Assembly (NCBI GenBank): GCA_947001705.1 | Contig: CAMQHT010000022.1 | Span: 1-38,954, forward strand | Direction: 5' to 3' | Length of the DNA: 38,954 bases | Source: an uncultured Collinsella sp. | GTDB taxonomy: Bacteria > Actinomycetota > Coriobacteriia > Coriobacteriales > Coriobacteriaceae | Program-made: the position numbers and the translations under genes | Notes under the pieces: model-generated | Database searches by the model: none | Told to the model about the DNA's origin: nothing | The model's input: the letters and a program-made list of their open reading frames with translations, nothing else | Part shown: positions 13,000 to 21,781 of the stretch, piece by piece | How positions within the stretch are numbered: position 1 is the first letter of the stretch | Layout of the letters: each line of letters starts with the position of its first letter

Positions 13000-15330
13000 A
13001 TGGCAGATTCCAGCAAAAAGATGCAGATCGTGTTTGCCTCGGCCGAGTGCGCACCGTTTGTGAAGACCGGTGGCCTGGGCGACGTGGCGGGCTCGCTGCC
13101 TGCGGCGCTCGTGCGCGCCGGCGCCGAGGTCATCGTCATGGTGCCCAAGTACGCCACCATCAAGGACGAGTACAAGGCGCAGATGGAGCACTTCTCCGAC
13201 TTTTACGTGAGCCTGGGCTGGCGCAATGAGTACTGCGGGCTCGAGAAGCTCGAGCACGACGGCGTCACCTATATGTTCATCGATAACGAGCGCTACTTTG
13301 CGCGCGACTATCCGTACGGCTTCTTTGATGACGGCGAGCGCTTTGCATTCTTCTCCAAGGCCATCACCGAGAGTCTGCAGCACCTGCCGGCCGGTTTTGA
13401 GTGTGACATCCTGCACTGCAATGACTGGCAGACGGCACTGGCGCCCGTGTTCTTGCGCGAGTTCTACCAGGGCCTTCCGCTGTACGACCGCGTCAAGACC
13501 GTGTTCTCGATCCACAACGTGGCGTTCCAGGGCCAGTTTAGCGACACCGTGATGGAGGACATCCTGGGTGTGGCGCATATTCCCGCTGCCGCCTCGCAGC
13601 TGCGTTGCGACGCCTGCAGCGTCAACTATATGCTGGGCGCGCTTCGCTATGCCGACGCCATCACCACGGTGAGCCCCACCTATGCCAACGAGATCCAGAC
13701 GCCCGAGTTTGGCGAGGGCCTGGACGGCGTGCTGCGCGAGCGCTCCTATGCGCTGCAGGGCATTTTGAACGGCATTGACGTGGCGGGCTTTGACCCGGCG
13801 ACCGACAAGCGCATTGCCGCCAACTACACGGTTGATGACCGTTCCGGCAAGGCCGTGTGCAAGGCAAAGCTGCAGGAGGAACTGGGGCTCGAGGTGCGCG
13901 ACGACCGCCCGCTCATGGTGATGGTCACGCGCTTGACGCGCCAGAAGGGCATGGACCTGGTTATGTACGCGCTCGACCGCATCCTGGCCGGCGGCGTTCA
14001 GGTGGCCGTGCTGGGCACCGGCGACCGCGACTACGAGGACGGCCTGCGCTACTTCCAGGACAAGTACCCCGGCACCATGGCCGCACGTATCGAGTTCGAT
14101 CCGGCGCTGTCGCAGCGTATGTATGCCGCAGCCGACATGTTCCTGATGCCTTCGAAGTTTGAGCCCTGCGGCCTGTCGCAGATCATCGCCATGCGCTACG
14201 GCACCCTGCCGATTGTTCGCGAGACTGGCGGTCTGAAGGACACGGTGATTCCGTATAACGAGTTTACCGGCGAGGGCACGGGCTTCTCGTTTAGTAACTT
14301 TAACGGCGACGAGATGGGCGACGCCGTGTTCCGTGCGGCACGCCTGTTCTGGGATAACCGCGATGCCTGGAACCAGCTGGTCACGCAGGCCATGAGCCAG
14401 GACTTTAGCTGGACGCGCTCGGCCGACAAGTATCTGGACCTGTACTTCTTTATGCACCCGGAGATTGAGAGGCCGGCAGCTGTTGTCGACGAGTCTGAGG
14501 CTGTTGCTGAGCCGGTGGCCGCTGAGGAGCCCAAGGCCGAAGAGAAGCCGGTTGAGGCTGAGCCAGCAAAGGCCGAGCCTGAGGTGAAGGCTGAGGTTGC
14601 TCACAAGGCAGAGGTCGAGGTCAAGCCTGCTGTAAAGCCCGTAGCTAAGAAGACCGCGACCCGCAAGACGACGGCTAAGAAGACCACGACCACGAAGACC
14701 GCTGCGAGCAAGGCCACCGCTGCCAAGGCAACTACTGCCAAGGCAACGACCACGCGCAAGCGCACGACCGCCGCTGCCAAGAAGGCCGCCGAGGTCGAGG
14801 CCGCTCCTGAGGTAAAGGCCGAGGTCGCAGAGGTCAAGCCGTCCGCCAAGGCTCCGGCAAAGACCGCTGCCAAGAAGACGACCACGACCGCCAAGAAGGC
14901 AACAGCTGCCAAGAAGACCACGGCAACGAAGTCGACGGCCGCCAAGGCTACTGTGACAAAGGCCGCTCCGAAGGCTGCCGCAAAGCCCGCCGTCAAGGTC
15001 GAGGAGACAGCCGCCGAGCCCAAGGCCGAGGCAGCTGTCGAGGCCAAGCCGACCGCCAAGACCACCACGCGCAAGCGCGCAACGACGACGGCCAAGAAGT
15101 CCACGGCAAAGGCCGCAACTCCCAAGGCAGAGGCTAAGGCCGAGGCCAAGCCTGCAGTAAAGGCCAAGCCGGCACCAAAGGCCGCTGAGGTCAAGACCGC
15201 TCCGAAGGCTACGGCAAAGGCCGAGCCCGCCAAGAAGGCCCCGGTCTCCCCCGTCGTCGCGACCGAGGAAAAGGCTCCGACCAAGAAGACCTCCGTCCGC
15301 AAGGCAACGGCCACCCGCAAGCGTCGCTAG
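13000..15330 (+). CDS. glgA: Glycogen synthase (ADP-glucose) with ~285-residue Lys/Ala-rich tail
   Basis: 776 aa from ATG 13000, which has GGGAG five bases upstream; ATG 12988 is the in-frame alternative. GT5 enzymes add glucose from ADP-glucose to glycogen ends. Seen: KTGGLGDVAGSLPAAL with K22 (ADP-glucose binding), ILHCNDWQTAL, SIHNVAFQG, the second-domain VTRLTRQKGMDLV, and PSKFEPCGLSQIIAMRYGTLP followed by RETGGL, holding the family's catalytic Glu. The enzyme proper ends near residue 490, the usual bacterial length. The rest is first acidic (Glu/Ala/Val/Pro, about 491-545), then Lys/Ala/Thr-rich to the end, like a histone H1 or mycobacterial HupB tail. GlgB has a shorter tail of the same kind. 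The tail's role is unknown. Confidence 0.95.
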   Translation: MADSSKKMQIVFASAECAPFVKTGGLGDVAGSLPAALVRAGAEVIVMVPKYATIKDEYKAQMEHFSDFYVSLGWRNEYCGLEKLEHDGVTYMFIDNERYFARDYPYGFFDDGERFAFFSKAITESLQHLPAGFECDILHCNDWQTALAPVFLREFYQGLPLYDRVKTVFSIHNVAFQGQFSDTVMEDILGVAHIPAAASQLRCDACSVNYMLGALRYADAITTVSPTYANEIQTPEFGEGLDGVLRERSYALQGILNGIDVAGFDPATDKRIAANYTVDDRSGKAVCKAKLQEELGLEVRDDRPLMVMVTRLTRQKGMDLVMYALDRILAGGVQVAVLGTGDRDYEDGLRYFQDKYPGTMAARIEFDPALSQRMYAAADMFLMPSKFEPCGLSQIIAMRYGTLPIVRETGGLKDTVIPYNEFTGEGTGFSFSNFNGDEMGDAVFRAARLFWDNRDAWNQLVTQAMSQDFSWTRSADKYLDLYFFMHPEIERPAAVVDESEAVAEPVAAEEPKAEEKPVEAEPAKAEPEVKAEVAHKAEVEVKPAVKPVAKKTATRKTTAKKTTTTKTAASKATAAKATTAKATTTRKRTTAAAKKAAEVEAAPEVKAEVAEVKPSAKAPAKTAAKKTTTTAKKATAAKKTTATKSTAAKATVTKAAPKAAAKPAVKVEETAAEPKAEAAVEAKPTAKTTTRKRATTTAKKSTAKAATPKAEAKAEAKPAVKAKPAPKAAEVKTAPKATAKAEPAKKAPVSPVVATEEKAPTKKTSVRKATATRKRR

Positions 15331-15366
15331 CCCACAGACGATCCAAAACCTCATCAAACCCTAAGC

Positions 15367-15393
15367 AAGGGGCGCTCCAACCGGGCGCCCCTT
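15367..15393 (+). terminator. Terminator after glgA
   Basis: AAGGGGCGC (15367-15375) is complementary to GCGCCCCTT (15385-15393), followed by a short pyrimidine stretch, 37 bases after the glgA stop codon. Confidence 0.65.
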
Positions 15394-15406
15394 CTCTGTA
15401 GGTATT

Positions 15407-15486
15407 GGTAAAACGATTTTCTAGGACAACCGTTCGCCGATGGTAAACGGATGTTGTTTATACAGCCTGTGTACAAAAGATATACT
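15407..15486 (+). promoter_or_regulatory. Promoter and operator-like site of the GH13-GH77 gene
   Basis: TTGGTAAAAC (15407-15416) begins a CG-centred imperfect palindrome, and ATGGTAAAC follows at about 15439. TTTATA (15457-15462) and TATACT (15481-15486), 18 bases apart, form a plausible promoter. This places the message start near 15493 and supports the ATG at 15547 over the in-frame ATG at 15451. The half-site is the one found three times before glgB. Confidence 0.5.
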
Positions 15487-15505
15487 TACAACTTGTGCGT
15501 AAAGC

Positions 15506-15523
15506 CATGGCCCGCAGGCCGTG
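15506..15523 (+). promoter_or_regulatory. Stem-loop at the 5' end of the GH13-GH77 message
   Basis: CATGGCC/GGCCGTG with a 4-nt loop (one G-T pair), about 13 bases after the predicted start of transcription. Confidence 0.35.
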
Positions 15524-15546
15524 ATTCTATTGAACTGGACCGTATT

Positions 15547-18500
15547 ATGAGATTGATTCACAACAGCCGTCTGCCGCAGTTTCGCACTCCGTTTGGCGCT
15601 GTGACCACAGGAACTACCCTTTCGCTCTCCGTGATTTTGGAGGATGCCGATCCCAACCAGGCAACGCTTACGTTGCGTACCTGGGTAGATGAGATCGGTG
15701 AGTCTCTGTATCCCATGACGCACGAGGGCGACGGCATATTTACCGTAGAGCTTGAGTGCACCGAGCCCTGTCTTATCTGGTACAGCTTTATCTGCAATAT
15801 CGAGGGCCAGCCCGAGGTTCGCCTGGGCGCGCCGCAAGGCCGCACCGGTGGCGAGGGCGTAACTTACGGCTACGCCGAGGTTCCGTCCTTCCAGATTACC
15901 GTCTATAAGCACCGCGAAGTGCGTCCCGAGTGGTACGAGCGTGGCATGGTCTACCAGATCTTCCCCGATCGCTACGCCCGTGACGAAAACTGGCGCGAGC
16001 GCACGCTGGCCGAGGTCGAAAAACCGCGCAACGGAATCCAGCGCCGTATGGTCGAGGACTGGAACGAGCCGCCCGTGTACGAGCGCGCCGAAGACGGCTC
16101 CATCAAGACCTGGGACTTCTACGGCGGCTCGCTCAAGGGCATCCAGGAAGACCTGCCCCGCATCGCCGAGTTGGGATTTACAGCTATCTACCTCAACCCC
16201 ATTTTTGAAGCCGCGAGTAACCACCGCTACGACACCGCCGATTACACCAAGATCGATCCGATTCTGGGCACCGAGCAGGACTTTACCGAACTGTGTCAGG
16301 CGGCCGAAAAGCTGGGCATTTCCATCATTCTCGACGGTGTGTTCAACCACACGGGCGACGATTCGATCTATTTCAACCGCTATGGCAACTACCCCGGCGT
16401 GGGCGCGTGGCAGAGCAAGGATTCGCCGTGGCGCGATGCGTTTTACTTCCATGAGGACGGTTCGTATGACTGCTGGTGGGGCGTGGGCAACATGCCCGCC
16501 ATCAATGAGAGCTCCGAGCTGGTACGCGAGCGGCTCCTGGGCAAGGACGGCGTGATCCGTAAATGGCTACGTGCCGGCGCTCATGGCTGGCGCCTGGACG
16601 TCGCTGACGAGCTTTCGGACGATTTCCTGACCGAGATCAAGAAGGCAGTACTTGCCGAAAAGCCTGACGCACTGTTGCTCGGCGAAGTCTGGGAAGATGC
16701 CTCCAACAAGATCAGCTATGGTCATTTGCGCCGCTACCTGCAAGGCTCCGAGCTCGACTCGGCCATGGATTACCCCTTCCGCGACATGGTCATCGGCTTT
16801 TTGATGGGCTACAAGAACGCTTACCAGGCAGCCGAGGATATCGAAACCCTGCGCGAGAACTACCCGCGCGAGGCACTGGCCTGCGCGCTCAATCTGCTTT
16901 CGAGCCACGACCGTCCGCGTATCATCTCGGTGCTTGGCGGTGGCCCCGACGAGTCGCAGCTGCCCGAGAGCGAGCGCAGCAAATGGCGCCTGGACGATAA
17001 CTCGATGGGCCTGGCCAAGAGCCGTTTTTGGCTGGCGACGCTCATGCAGATGACCTTCCCGGGTGTACCCTCAATCTATTACGGCGACGAGTACGGCTTG
17101 GAGGGCCTTACCGACCCGGGCAACCGCCGCACCCTGCCGACCAAGGACCAACTCCACGACTTCGACACACTGGCCATCGTTAAGAACGCGTCTGCCGTGC
17201 GCCGTGCGCTGCCCTTTATGGTCGATGGCGAGATCAAGGCCTTTGCGCTCAACGACGAAGTCTTGGCTTACACCCGCACGGGCAAAGACGGCGAGGCCGC
17301 GACGGTTATCATCAACCGCAGCCTGCGCAATTCGCACCGCGTGACGATTCCGGCGCTCGGCGAATGCGCGAGCGACGTGATCAGCGGTCACGAGTGCGAG
17401 ATCCACAACGGTACCGTCACGCTCGACCTGTACCCGCTGGGCTCTTCGATCATCTATCACCATGCCGAGAAGCGCCTGCAGGAGCCGCTCGATCATGGCG
17501 CGGGCGTTGTGTGCCACATCACCTCGGTGCCGACCGATGACGGCAAGCCCGGCACAATCGGTGCGCCCACGCGTCGCTTTATCGACCATCTGGGCGCTAT
17601 GGGCATGCGCTACTGGCAAGTCCTGCCCGTCAACCCCACGGACTTCTTCCGCTCCCCCTACGCCGGCCCCTCGGCCTTTGCAGGCAATATTGATCTGCTA
17701 CCCGAGAGTCACGAGGAGCTGGCCGCCGACTTTGCTGCATGGAAGGCTCACGGCGGCGAGGATGCCGACCCGCTGTACACGGCGTTTAAACATCGCAACG
17801 CCGACTGGCTCGAGAAGTACTGCGTCTACATGGCCGTTAAGAAGTACTTTGAGGGCGAGTCGCGCCACGATTGGCCGGCAGATGTCGCGCGCTACAACGA
17901 GTATCTGATCGATGACAAGCGCTTCCACGACGAGGCCGAGCTGCAGGCGTACATGCAGTATCGCTTTGACCTTGCCTGGTGCGAGCTCATGAACTATGCG
18001 CACAAGAAGGGCATCGAGGTCATCGGCGATATCCCGATGTATGTCTCGGACGATTCGGCCGACGCATGGAGCGAGCCCGAGAACTTCTGGCTGTCCGATA
18101 CCGGCAAGGCGATTGAGATTTCGGGCGCGCCGCCCGACAACTTTGCGCCCGAGGGCCAGGTGTGGGGAAACCCCACCTTCCGCTGGGATCACATGAAACA
18201 GAACGGCTATAGCTGGTGGATGGATCGCCTGCGTCGTGCGTTCGCGCTCTACGACCGTGTGCGCCTGGACCACTTCCTGGGCTTCCACAGCTACTTTAGC
18301 ATCCCTGCTGGCAAGGCCTGTGCCGACGGCCGCTGGCTGGCTGGCCCAGGCAAGGACCTGTTCCAGACGGCCTACGACGAACTGGGTCCGCTCAACTTTA
18401 TCGCCGAGGATCTAGGCTATCTGACGCCTGGCGTTCGTGCGATGGCTTCGACCTGCGGCTTCCCCGGCATGGACGTGCTGGAGTTTAGCGATTACGACGT

Positions 18501-18843
18501 TCGCTGCGGAATTCATCCCACACCGGGCAAGATCCTGTACACCTCGACGCACGACACCTCGACGCTCGCCGGCTGGTGCACGCATTCATTTGCGGGCGGC
18601 GACGAGCCGAGTGGCATTGCATTGGCAAGCGAGCTCATGGGCGATGCCCTGGCAAGCGATGCTCCGCTCGTAATGATGCCGCTGCAGGACGTGCTGGGGC
18701 TGGGCGACGATGCACGTATGAACGTGCCGGGCGTGGCAACGGGCAACTGGACCTGGCAGGCACAGGAGGCCGACGTTGCGGCGGCCGAGGAGAAAACTGC
18801 GAAGCTCCTGCGCAACACTCATAGATTCTGGGGCGAAGCGTGA
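15547..18843 (+). CDS. Two-enzyme fusion: GH13 alpha-glucan hydrolase + GH77 4-alpha-glucanotransferase
   Basis: 1098 aa from ATG 15547 (in-frame ATG 15451 overlaps the promoter). An N-terminal beta domain (1-120) precedes a GH13 barrel (about 130-560) starting MVYQIFPDRYAR, like neopullulanase or maltogenic amylase, with DGVFNHTG, D351 (GWRLDVAD), E380 (LGEVWED) and D455 (SSHDR). A beta domain to about 635 leads to a complete GH77 amylomaltase (640-1098), with D908 (VRLDHFLGF), E954 (AEDLG) and D1003 (STHDTSTLAGW). GH77 homologues more often read HFRGF and HDNDT. No signal peptide, so it should act in the cytoplasm, hydrolysing short dextrins and joining them into chains GlgP can attack. It follows glgA after a terminator and has its own promoter. 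Confidence 0.92.
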   Translation: MRLIHNSRLPQFRTPFGAVTTGTTLSLSVILEDADPNQATLTLRTWVDEIGESLYPMTHEGDGIFTVELECTEPCLIWYSFICNIEGQPEVRLGAPQGRTGGEGVTYGYAEVPSFQITVYKHREVRPEWYERGMVYQIFPDRYARDENWRERTLAEVEKPRNGIQRRMVEDWNEPPVYERAEDGSIKTWDFYGGSLKGIQEDLPRIAELGFTAIYLNPIFEAASNHRYDTADYTKIDPILGTEQDFTELCQAAEKLGISIILDGVFNHTGDDSIYFNRYGNYPGVGAWQSKDSPWRDAFYFHEDGSYDCWWGVGNMPAINESSELVRERLLGKDGVIRKWLRAGAHGWRLDVADELSDDFLTEIKKAVLAEKPDALLLGEVWEDASNKISYGHLRRYLQGSELDSAMDYPFRDMVIGFLMGYKNAYQAAEDIETLRENYPREALACALNLLSSHDRPRIISVLGGGPDESQLPESERSKWRLDDNSMGLAKSRFWLATLMQMTFPGVPSIYYGDEYGLEGLTDPGNRRTLPTKDQLHDFDTLAIVKNASAVRRALPFMVDGEIKAFALNDEVLAYTRTGKDGEAATVIINRSLRNSHRVTIPALGECASDVISGHECEIHNGTVTLDLYPLGSSIIYHHAEKRLQEPLDHGAGVVCHITSVPTDDGKPGTIGAPTRRFIDHLGAMGMRYWQVLPVNPTDFFRSPYAGPSAFAGNIDLLPESHEELAADFAAWKAHGGEDADPLYTAFKHRNADWLEKYCVYMAVKKYFEGESRHDWPADVARYNEYLIDDKRFHDEAELQAYMQYRFDLAWCELMNYAHKKGIEVIGDIPMYVSDDSADAWSEPENFWLSDTGKAIEISGAPPDNFAPEGQVWGNPTFRWDHMKQNGYSWWMDRLRRAFALYDRVRLDHFLGFHSYFSIPAGKACADGRWLAGPGKDLFQTAYDELGPLNFIAEDLGYLTPGVRAMASTCGFPGMDVLEFSDYDVRCGIHPTPGKILYTSTHDTSTLAGWCTHSFAGGDEPSGIALASELMGDALASDAPLVMMPLQDVLGLGDDARMNVPGVATGNWTWQAQEADVAAAEEKTAKLLRNTHRFWGEA

Positions 18844-18887
18844 TAAAACCCCCGATATAGGGTACAGTTACAGCTGTTTGAATTTTT

Positions 18888-18909
18888 GCGGGCAGAGCGA
18901 TCTGCCCGC
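18888..18909 (+). promoter_or_regulatory. Stem-loop before the FmdB-type gene
   Basis: Perfect 9-bp stem GCGGGCAGA/TCTGCCCGC with loop GCGA, 22 bases before the start codon. It has no T-run directly after, so it is a leader structure rather than a clear terminator of the upstream gene. Confidence 0.45.
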
Positions 18910-18931
18910 TTTGTGCTGAAAAGGAAGTATT

Positions 18932-19168
18932 ATGGCGCGCTACGATTACAAGTGCACGAGTTGCGGCAACGTGTTTGAAGTTGAGCACCCCATGTCCGAG
19001 ACGCCCGAGGTCGTATGCCCCAGCTGCGGCGCCCCGGCATCCAAGACGTTCTCGGCCAGCGGCATTAAGTTCGAAGGCAGCGGTTTCTACAACACCGACC
19101 AGCGAAGCGGCGGCTCCAGCACCAACGCCACCAGCGGCTGTTGCGCCAACTGCCCGCATAATCACTAG
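18932..19168 (+). CDS. FmdB-family zinc ribbon protein
   Basis: 78 aa. It begins MARYDYKCTSCGNVFEVEH and has two CxxC pairs (C8/C11 and C29/C32), the zinc knuckle of the FmdB/CxxC_CXXC_SSSS family. The middle matches the family's VVCPSCG and SKTFSASGIKFEGSGFYNTD. The tail is Gly/Ser/Thr-rich and ends GCCANCPHNH, with three more Cys and two His that could bind another metal. FmdB was named as a putative regulator of formamidase genes, but the true role of these small proteins is unknown. ATG 18932 has AAAGGAAG a few bases upstream. It is separate from the glycogen genes by its leader hairpin and own terminator. Confidence 0.88.
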   Translation: MARYDYKCTSCGNVFEVEHPMSETPEVVCPSCGAPASKTFSASGIKFEGSGFYNTDQRSGGSSTNATSGCCANCPHNH

Positions 19169-19175
19169 TGACAAC

Positions 19176-19213
19176 TGGCCCCGCGATCAAGCCCGATCGC
19201 GGGGCCACTTCTT
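19176..19213 (+). terminator. Terminator after the FmdB-type gene
   Basis: Perfect 13-bp stem TGGCCCCGCGATC/GATCGCGGGGCCA (19176-19188 with 19195-19207), followed by CTTCTTT. Confidence 0.85.
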
Positions 19214-19255
19214 TGCGCTATAGGTAGCTAATTAATTTTTAATAATTAGCATATT

Positions 19256-20190
19256 TTAAAATCCGCCCATACCAGCAGAATAGGGATCGTCGCAGGTACC
19301 ATCGCTATACCAATGAGTAGACCCCACATAATTGCCATTTTCGTCATAAACATCCATAGTTTTAATGACTACTTTGCCGCCGCCGTTAGAGGAGCCTCCC
19401 GAATAGCCGCTTCCACCAGAATAATTATTACCGCTATAAGAATTGTTGGAATAATTGTTTTGCTGAGAAGCCTGCTGCTGAGTCTGCGCCACTTCCTCTT
19501 GAGTCTTCGCCTCAGCTTCTGCTTTTGCCTTATTTACATCATCAATACGAGTTTGATAACGACTAATCTGTTCATTGATTTGATCAATGAACTTCTTAGA
19601 ATCCTTTTTGGCATCTTCAAAAATAAGCTTCTGATTATCTTTATTAGAAATATCATTAAGAAGACCATTGAGGCTATTAATATGCTGTTGGAGAGAGTCA
19701 GTATCTTCAGTAGAATTTACATCAAAATTAACATGGTCAGTTACAGAAGTATTCCACTCATCATTTTGAGCATTACGACAGTCTTTAATAATGGAATCGT
19801 ATTTATTGAGCAACTTCGTCCAATCAGGGGAAGTGCCATCCGCATACTTAAACTGTCATTAGAGATTTCTTTATTCAAAATCTCTTTATTATTTTGAGCA
19901 TTTTTAATGGTATCAAGACGTTGCTCAAAAGTTAGTAACCCAGGATCAGCCTTAAAGGCAGCAACACTATCGCTAGCCTTTGAATACAAAACTTCAACCT
20001 GCTGATTATGTTCACTACATGCTTGTTTGTAATTGTAACCAGCATAACCACCGACACAACCAGCAATGAGCAGAGCAACAATACCGGCACCAATAATTAC
20101 CCGCTTTTTAATCGAAGAATTCTCAACCTCTTCATTTTCCTGAGTATTATCTTCAGGATTGTCAATCTTGTCACTATTAAGTTCGTTCAT
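19256..20190 (-). pseudogene. AT-rich membrane-anchored surface protein gene with a one-base frameshift
   Basis: Two overlapping minus-strand frames form one interrupted gene. From ATG 20190 (GAGGGG five bases upstream) come an acidic cytoplasmic stretch, a transmembrane helix (about 29-50) and an outside helical region up to ...NKEISNDS. The protein then resumes one frame away as KYADGTSPDWTKLLNKYDS, runs through Gln/Asn/Lys-rich coiled-coil-like sequence, a Ser/Asn/Gly/Tyr-rich linker and a conserved-looking end (DVYDENGNYVGSTHWYSDG). Adding one T in the TTT run at 19850-19852 restores a single frame of 311 aa. There is no LPXTG anchor and no recognised domain. About one third GC, far below its neighbours, it looks horizontally acquired. 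A sequencing error would explain the break equally well. Confidence 0.6.
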
Positions 20191-20307
20191 TTTAACCCCT
20201 CAATATTAAATCTGCGAGCGGTTCATGCATCCAGAAACTTACCAAACCCAACCGCTTACTTTCATACCCGATTTATTAATCCCAGTTCCAGAAAAATCTT
20301 CCTTATG

Positions 20308-20374
20308 AGTTGCGGTGAAATAGGGACTGTTTGGTGGGTAGAAGCCGCTATTCAATCCCTATTTCACCGCAACT
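20308..20374. repeat. Palindromic repeat, copy 1
   Basis: 19-bp perfect arms AGTTGCGGTGAAATAGGGA (20308-20326) and its reverse complement (20356-20374) flank a 29-nt loop. It lies 6 bp after the rsmB stop codon. A second copy with the same arms is at 36520-36585; inside both, TGTTT and TATTCA are kept at matching places. It could act as a terminator, but its dispersed occurrence suggests a small repeated element. Confidence 0.8.
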
Positions 20375-20380
20375 TAGTTG

Positions 20381-21781
20381 TTACTTATGGACCAGGCGGG
20401 CGCAGAAGTGGCCGTCGTAGGAGTCGGCGTTTACGGGGACGCTTTGGAAGAGGCCTCGAGCGTTCTGGCGGACGGAGACGAGTTTCTTAGCCTGGGCAAA
20501 CTCGGGCAGCTGCAGGATTTGCGCCTCGGAGAGCGGCGCCACGGTAAAGCCGGCACCCTCGGGAGAAGCCAGGAAGGCATCCACGACCTGAGTGTTCTCC
20601 TCAGCAAAAACCGAGCAGGTGGCATAGATAAGCTCACCGCCGGCAGCCACGCGCGCGGCGGCTTCCTTGAGCATCGTCAGCTGCAGTTTAGGAAGCTCAA
20701 CCGTCACGTCCTTTTCGGTCAAGCGCCACGGAATCTCAGGATGACGGCGCATGGTGCCGGTACCCGAGCATGGGGCATCGATAAACACTGTATCGAACAG
20801 AACGGGTTTACCAAGCATCGCATCGAACGACGTGAGGACCTCGTCAAGCTCGCAGGCATCGCCCGAAACCGTGCGAACACCCGTAATACCCGCCTTATGC
20901 AGGCGCGCGAGATTCTGATCACACTTGCGATCGTGCAAATCGAGTGCAGTGTGCTGACGGTCGTAGCCGGCACGCTTAGCCTGGCACATCATCACATACG
21001 TCTTGGTACCACGACCGGCGCCAATCTCTAGGCAGCGCCCGGGACGAGTAGCCGCAGTAGCGATGAGCTGAGCGTTAAGGTCCGAGGCCACGGCCGCCGC
21101 GCGTTCAAACACACCCGACGCAACCGTAGCCTGCGAATCGACCGGCGCATGGCAGCCCGGGAACACCGGCGCCACAAGCTGCGATAGGTACGGATCAGGC
21201 TTGGTTGCAAAGGCGTTCTCGTGCAAAGCGAGCGGCGCGGGCGCCAGATTTCCTGCAAAGTTGAGCGCGCCCTCGGGCGTATCGAACGACGCCATAATGC
21301 GAGCACACAGCCAGCGCGGCATACCCATCAGGCGAGATAGGCGAACCAATCGGCGCTCGGACTCATCGGCATCCGCCGCAGTGGCAAAGTCCTCGACGTT
21401 GTCCGCGACCTTATGCAGTACGGCGTTCGCCAGACCAGCAGCCGATTTAGCGCCGCTACGAACCAGCTCAACGCCCTGACTCACGGCAACGCGACCCGGG
21501 GTATGCAGGTAGAGCATCTCGAAGGCCGAGATGCGAAGCGCCATGCGAACGCGCGGCGCGACCTTTTTGGGCTTATCGAGAAACTGATCGAGCAGCTCAT
21601 CCAAAATGCCCTGCGTCGCGGCAACGCCCAGCGCCAGGCGAGCGGCAAACGCGGAATCGCGCTTGTCAATGGCCTTGGCCGTAGCGCGGGCAGAGAGCAC
21701 ATCGCGCGCATACATGCCGCGACGGTCGGCCTCCATCAGCACATCGAGCGCGAGCTTACGCGCGGGGGAAAGCTTGCTCAT
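20381..21781 (-). CDS. rsmB: 16S rRNA m5C967 methyltransferase
   Basis: 466 aa. It uses S-adenosylmethionine to methylate a cytosine in 16S rRNA. The N-terminal 140 residues are a NusB-like RNA-binding domain (SPARKLALDVL, FAARLALGVAATQGILDELL). The C-terminal methyltransferase shows LEIGAGRGTKTYVM, where the family often reads D.CAAPGGKT, then FDTVFIDAPCSGTGTMRRHPEI and ATCSVFAEEN; the two Cys are the release and nucleophile residues of m5C enzymes. ATG 21779-21781 overlaps the fmt stop codon (ATGA), so it is translationally coupled to fmt. An upstream in-frame codon at 21796 is not needed. The exact target base is taken from the family. Confidence 0.88.
   Translation of the reverse strand: MSKLSPARKLALDVLMEADRRGMYARDVLSARATAKAIDKRDSAFAARLALGVAATQGILDELLDQFLDKPKKVAPRVRMALRISAFEMLYLHTPGRVAVSQGVELVRSGAKSAAGLANAVLHKVADNVEDFATAADADESERRLVRLSRLMGMPRWLCARIMASFDTPEGALNFAGNLAPAPLALHENAFATKPDPYLSQLVAPVFPGCHAPVDSQATVASGVFERAAAVASDLNAQLIATAATRPGRCLEIGAGRGTKTYVMMCQAKRAGYDRQHTALDLHDRKCDQNLARLHKAGITGVRTVSGDACELDEVLTSFDAMLGKPVLFDTVFIDAPCSGTGTMRRHPEIPWRLTEKDVTVELPKLQLTMLKEAAARVAAGGELIYATCSVFAEENTQVVDAFLASPEGAGFTVAPLSEAQILQLPEFAQAKKLVSVRQNARGLFQSVPVNADSYDGHFCARLVHK

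Noticed and set aside
12970..15357. 795-codon open frame on the minus strand opposite glgA, and similar long ones opposite glgB and glgP
   Set aside because: Mirror-image frames of GC-rich, Lys/Ala/Glu-biased genes; the Leu/Gly/Arg or Val/His/Gly composition is what the complementary codons must give.
19227..19250. GCTAATTA/TAATTAGC hairpin after the AT-rich gene
   Set aside because: AT-only weak stem without a T-run on the minus strand; not called a terminator.
19846..19856. Programmed -1 frameshift in the AT-rich gene
   Set aside because: The zero-frame codons AGT TTA do not form an X XXY YYZ slippery site that would re-pair, and no strong downstream structure was seen; a lost base is simpler.
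20217..20256. AGCGGTT/AACCGCT inverted repeat before the AT-rich gene
   Set aside because: Only 7-bp arms with a 26-base spacer; easily chance.
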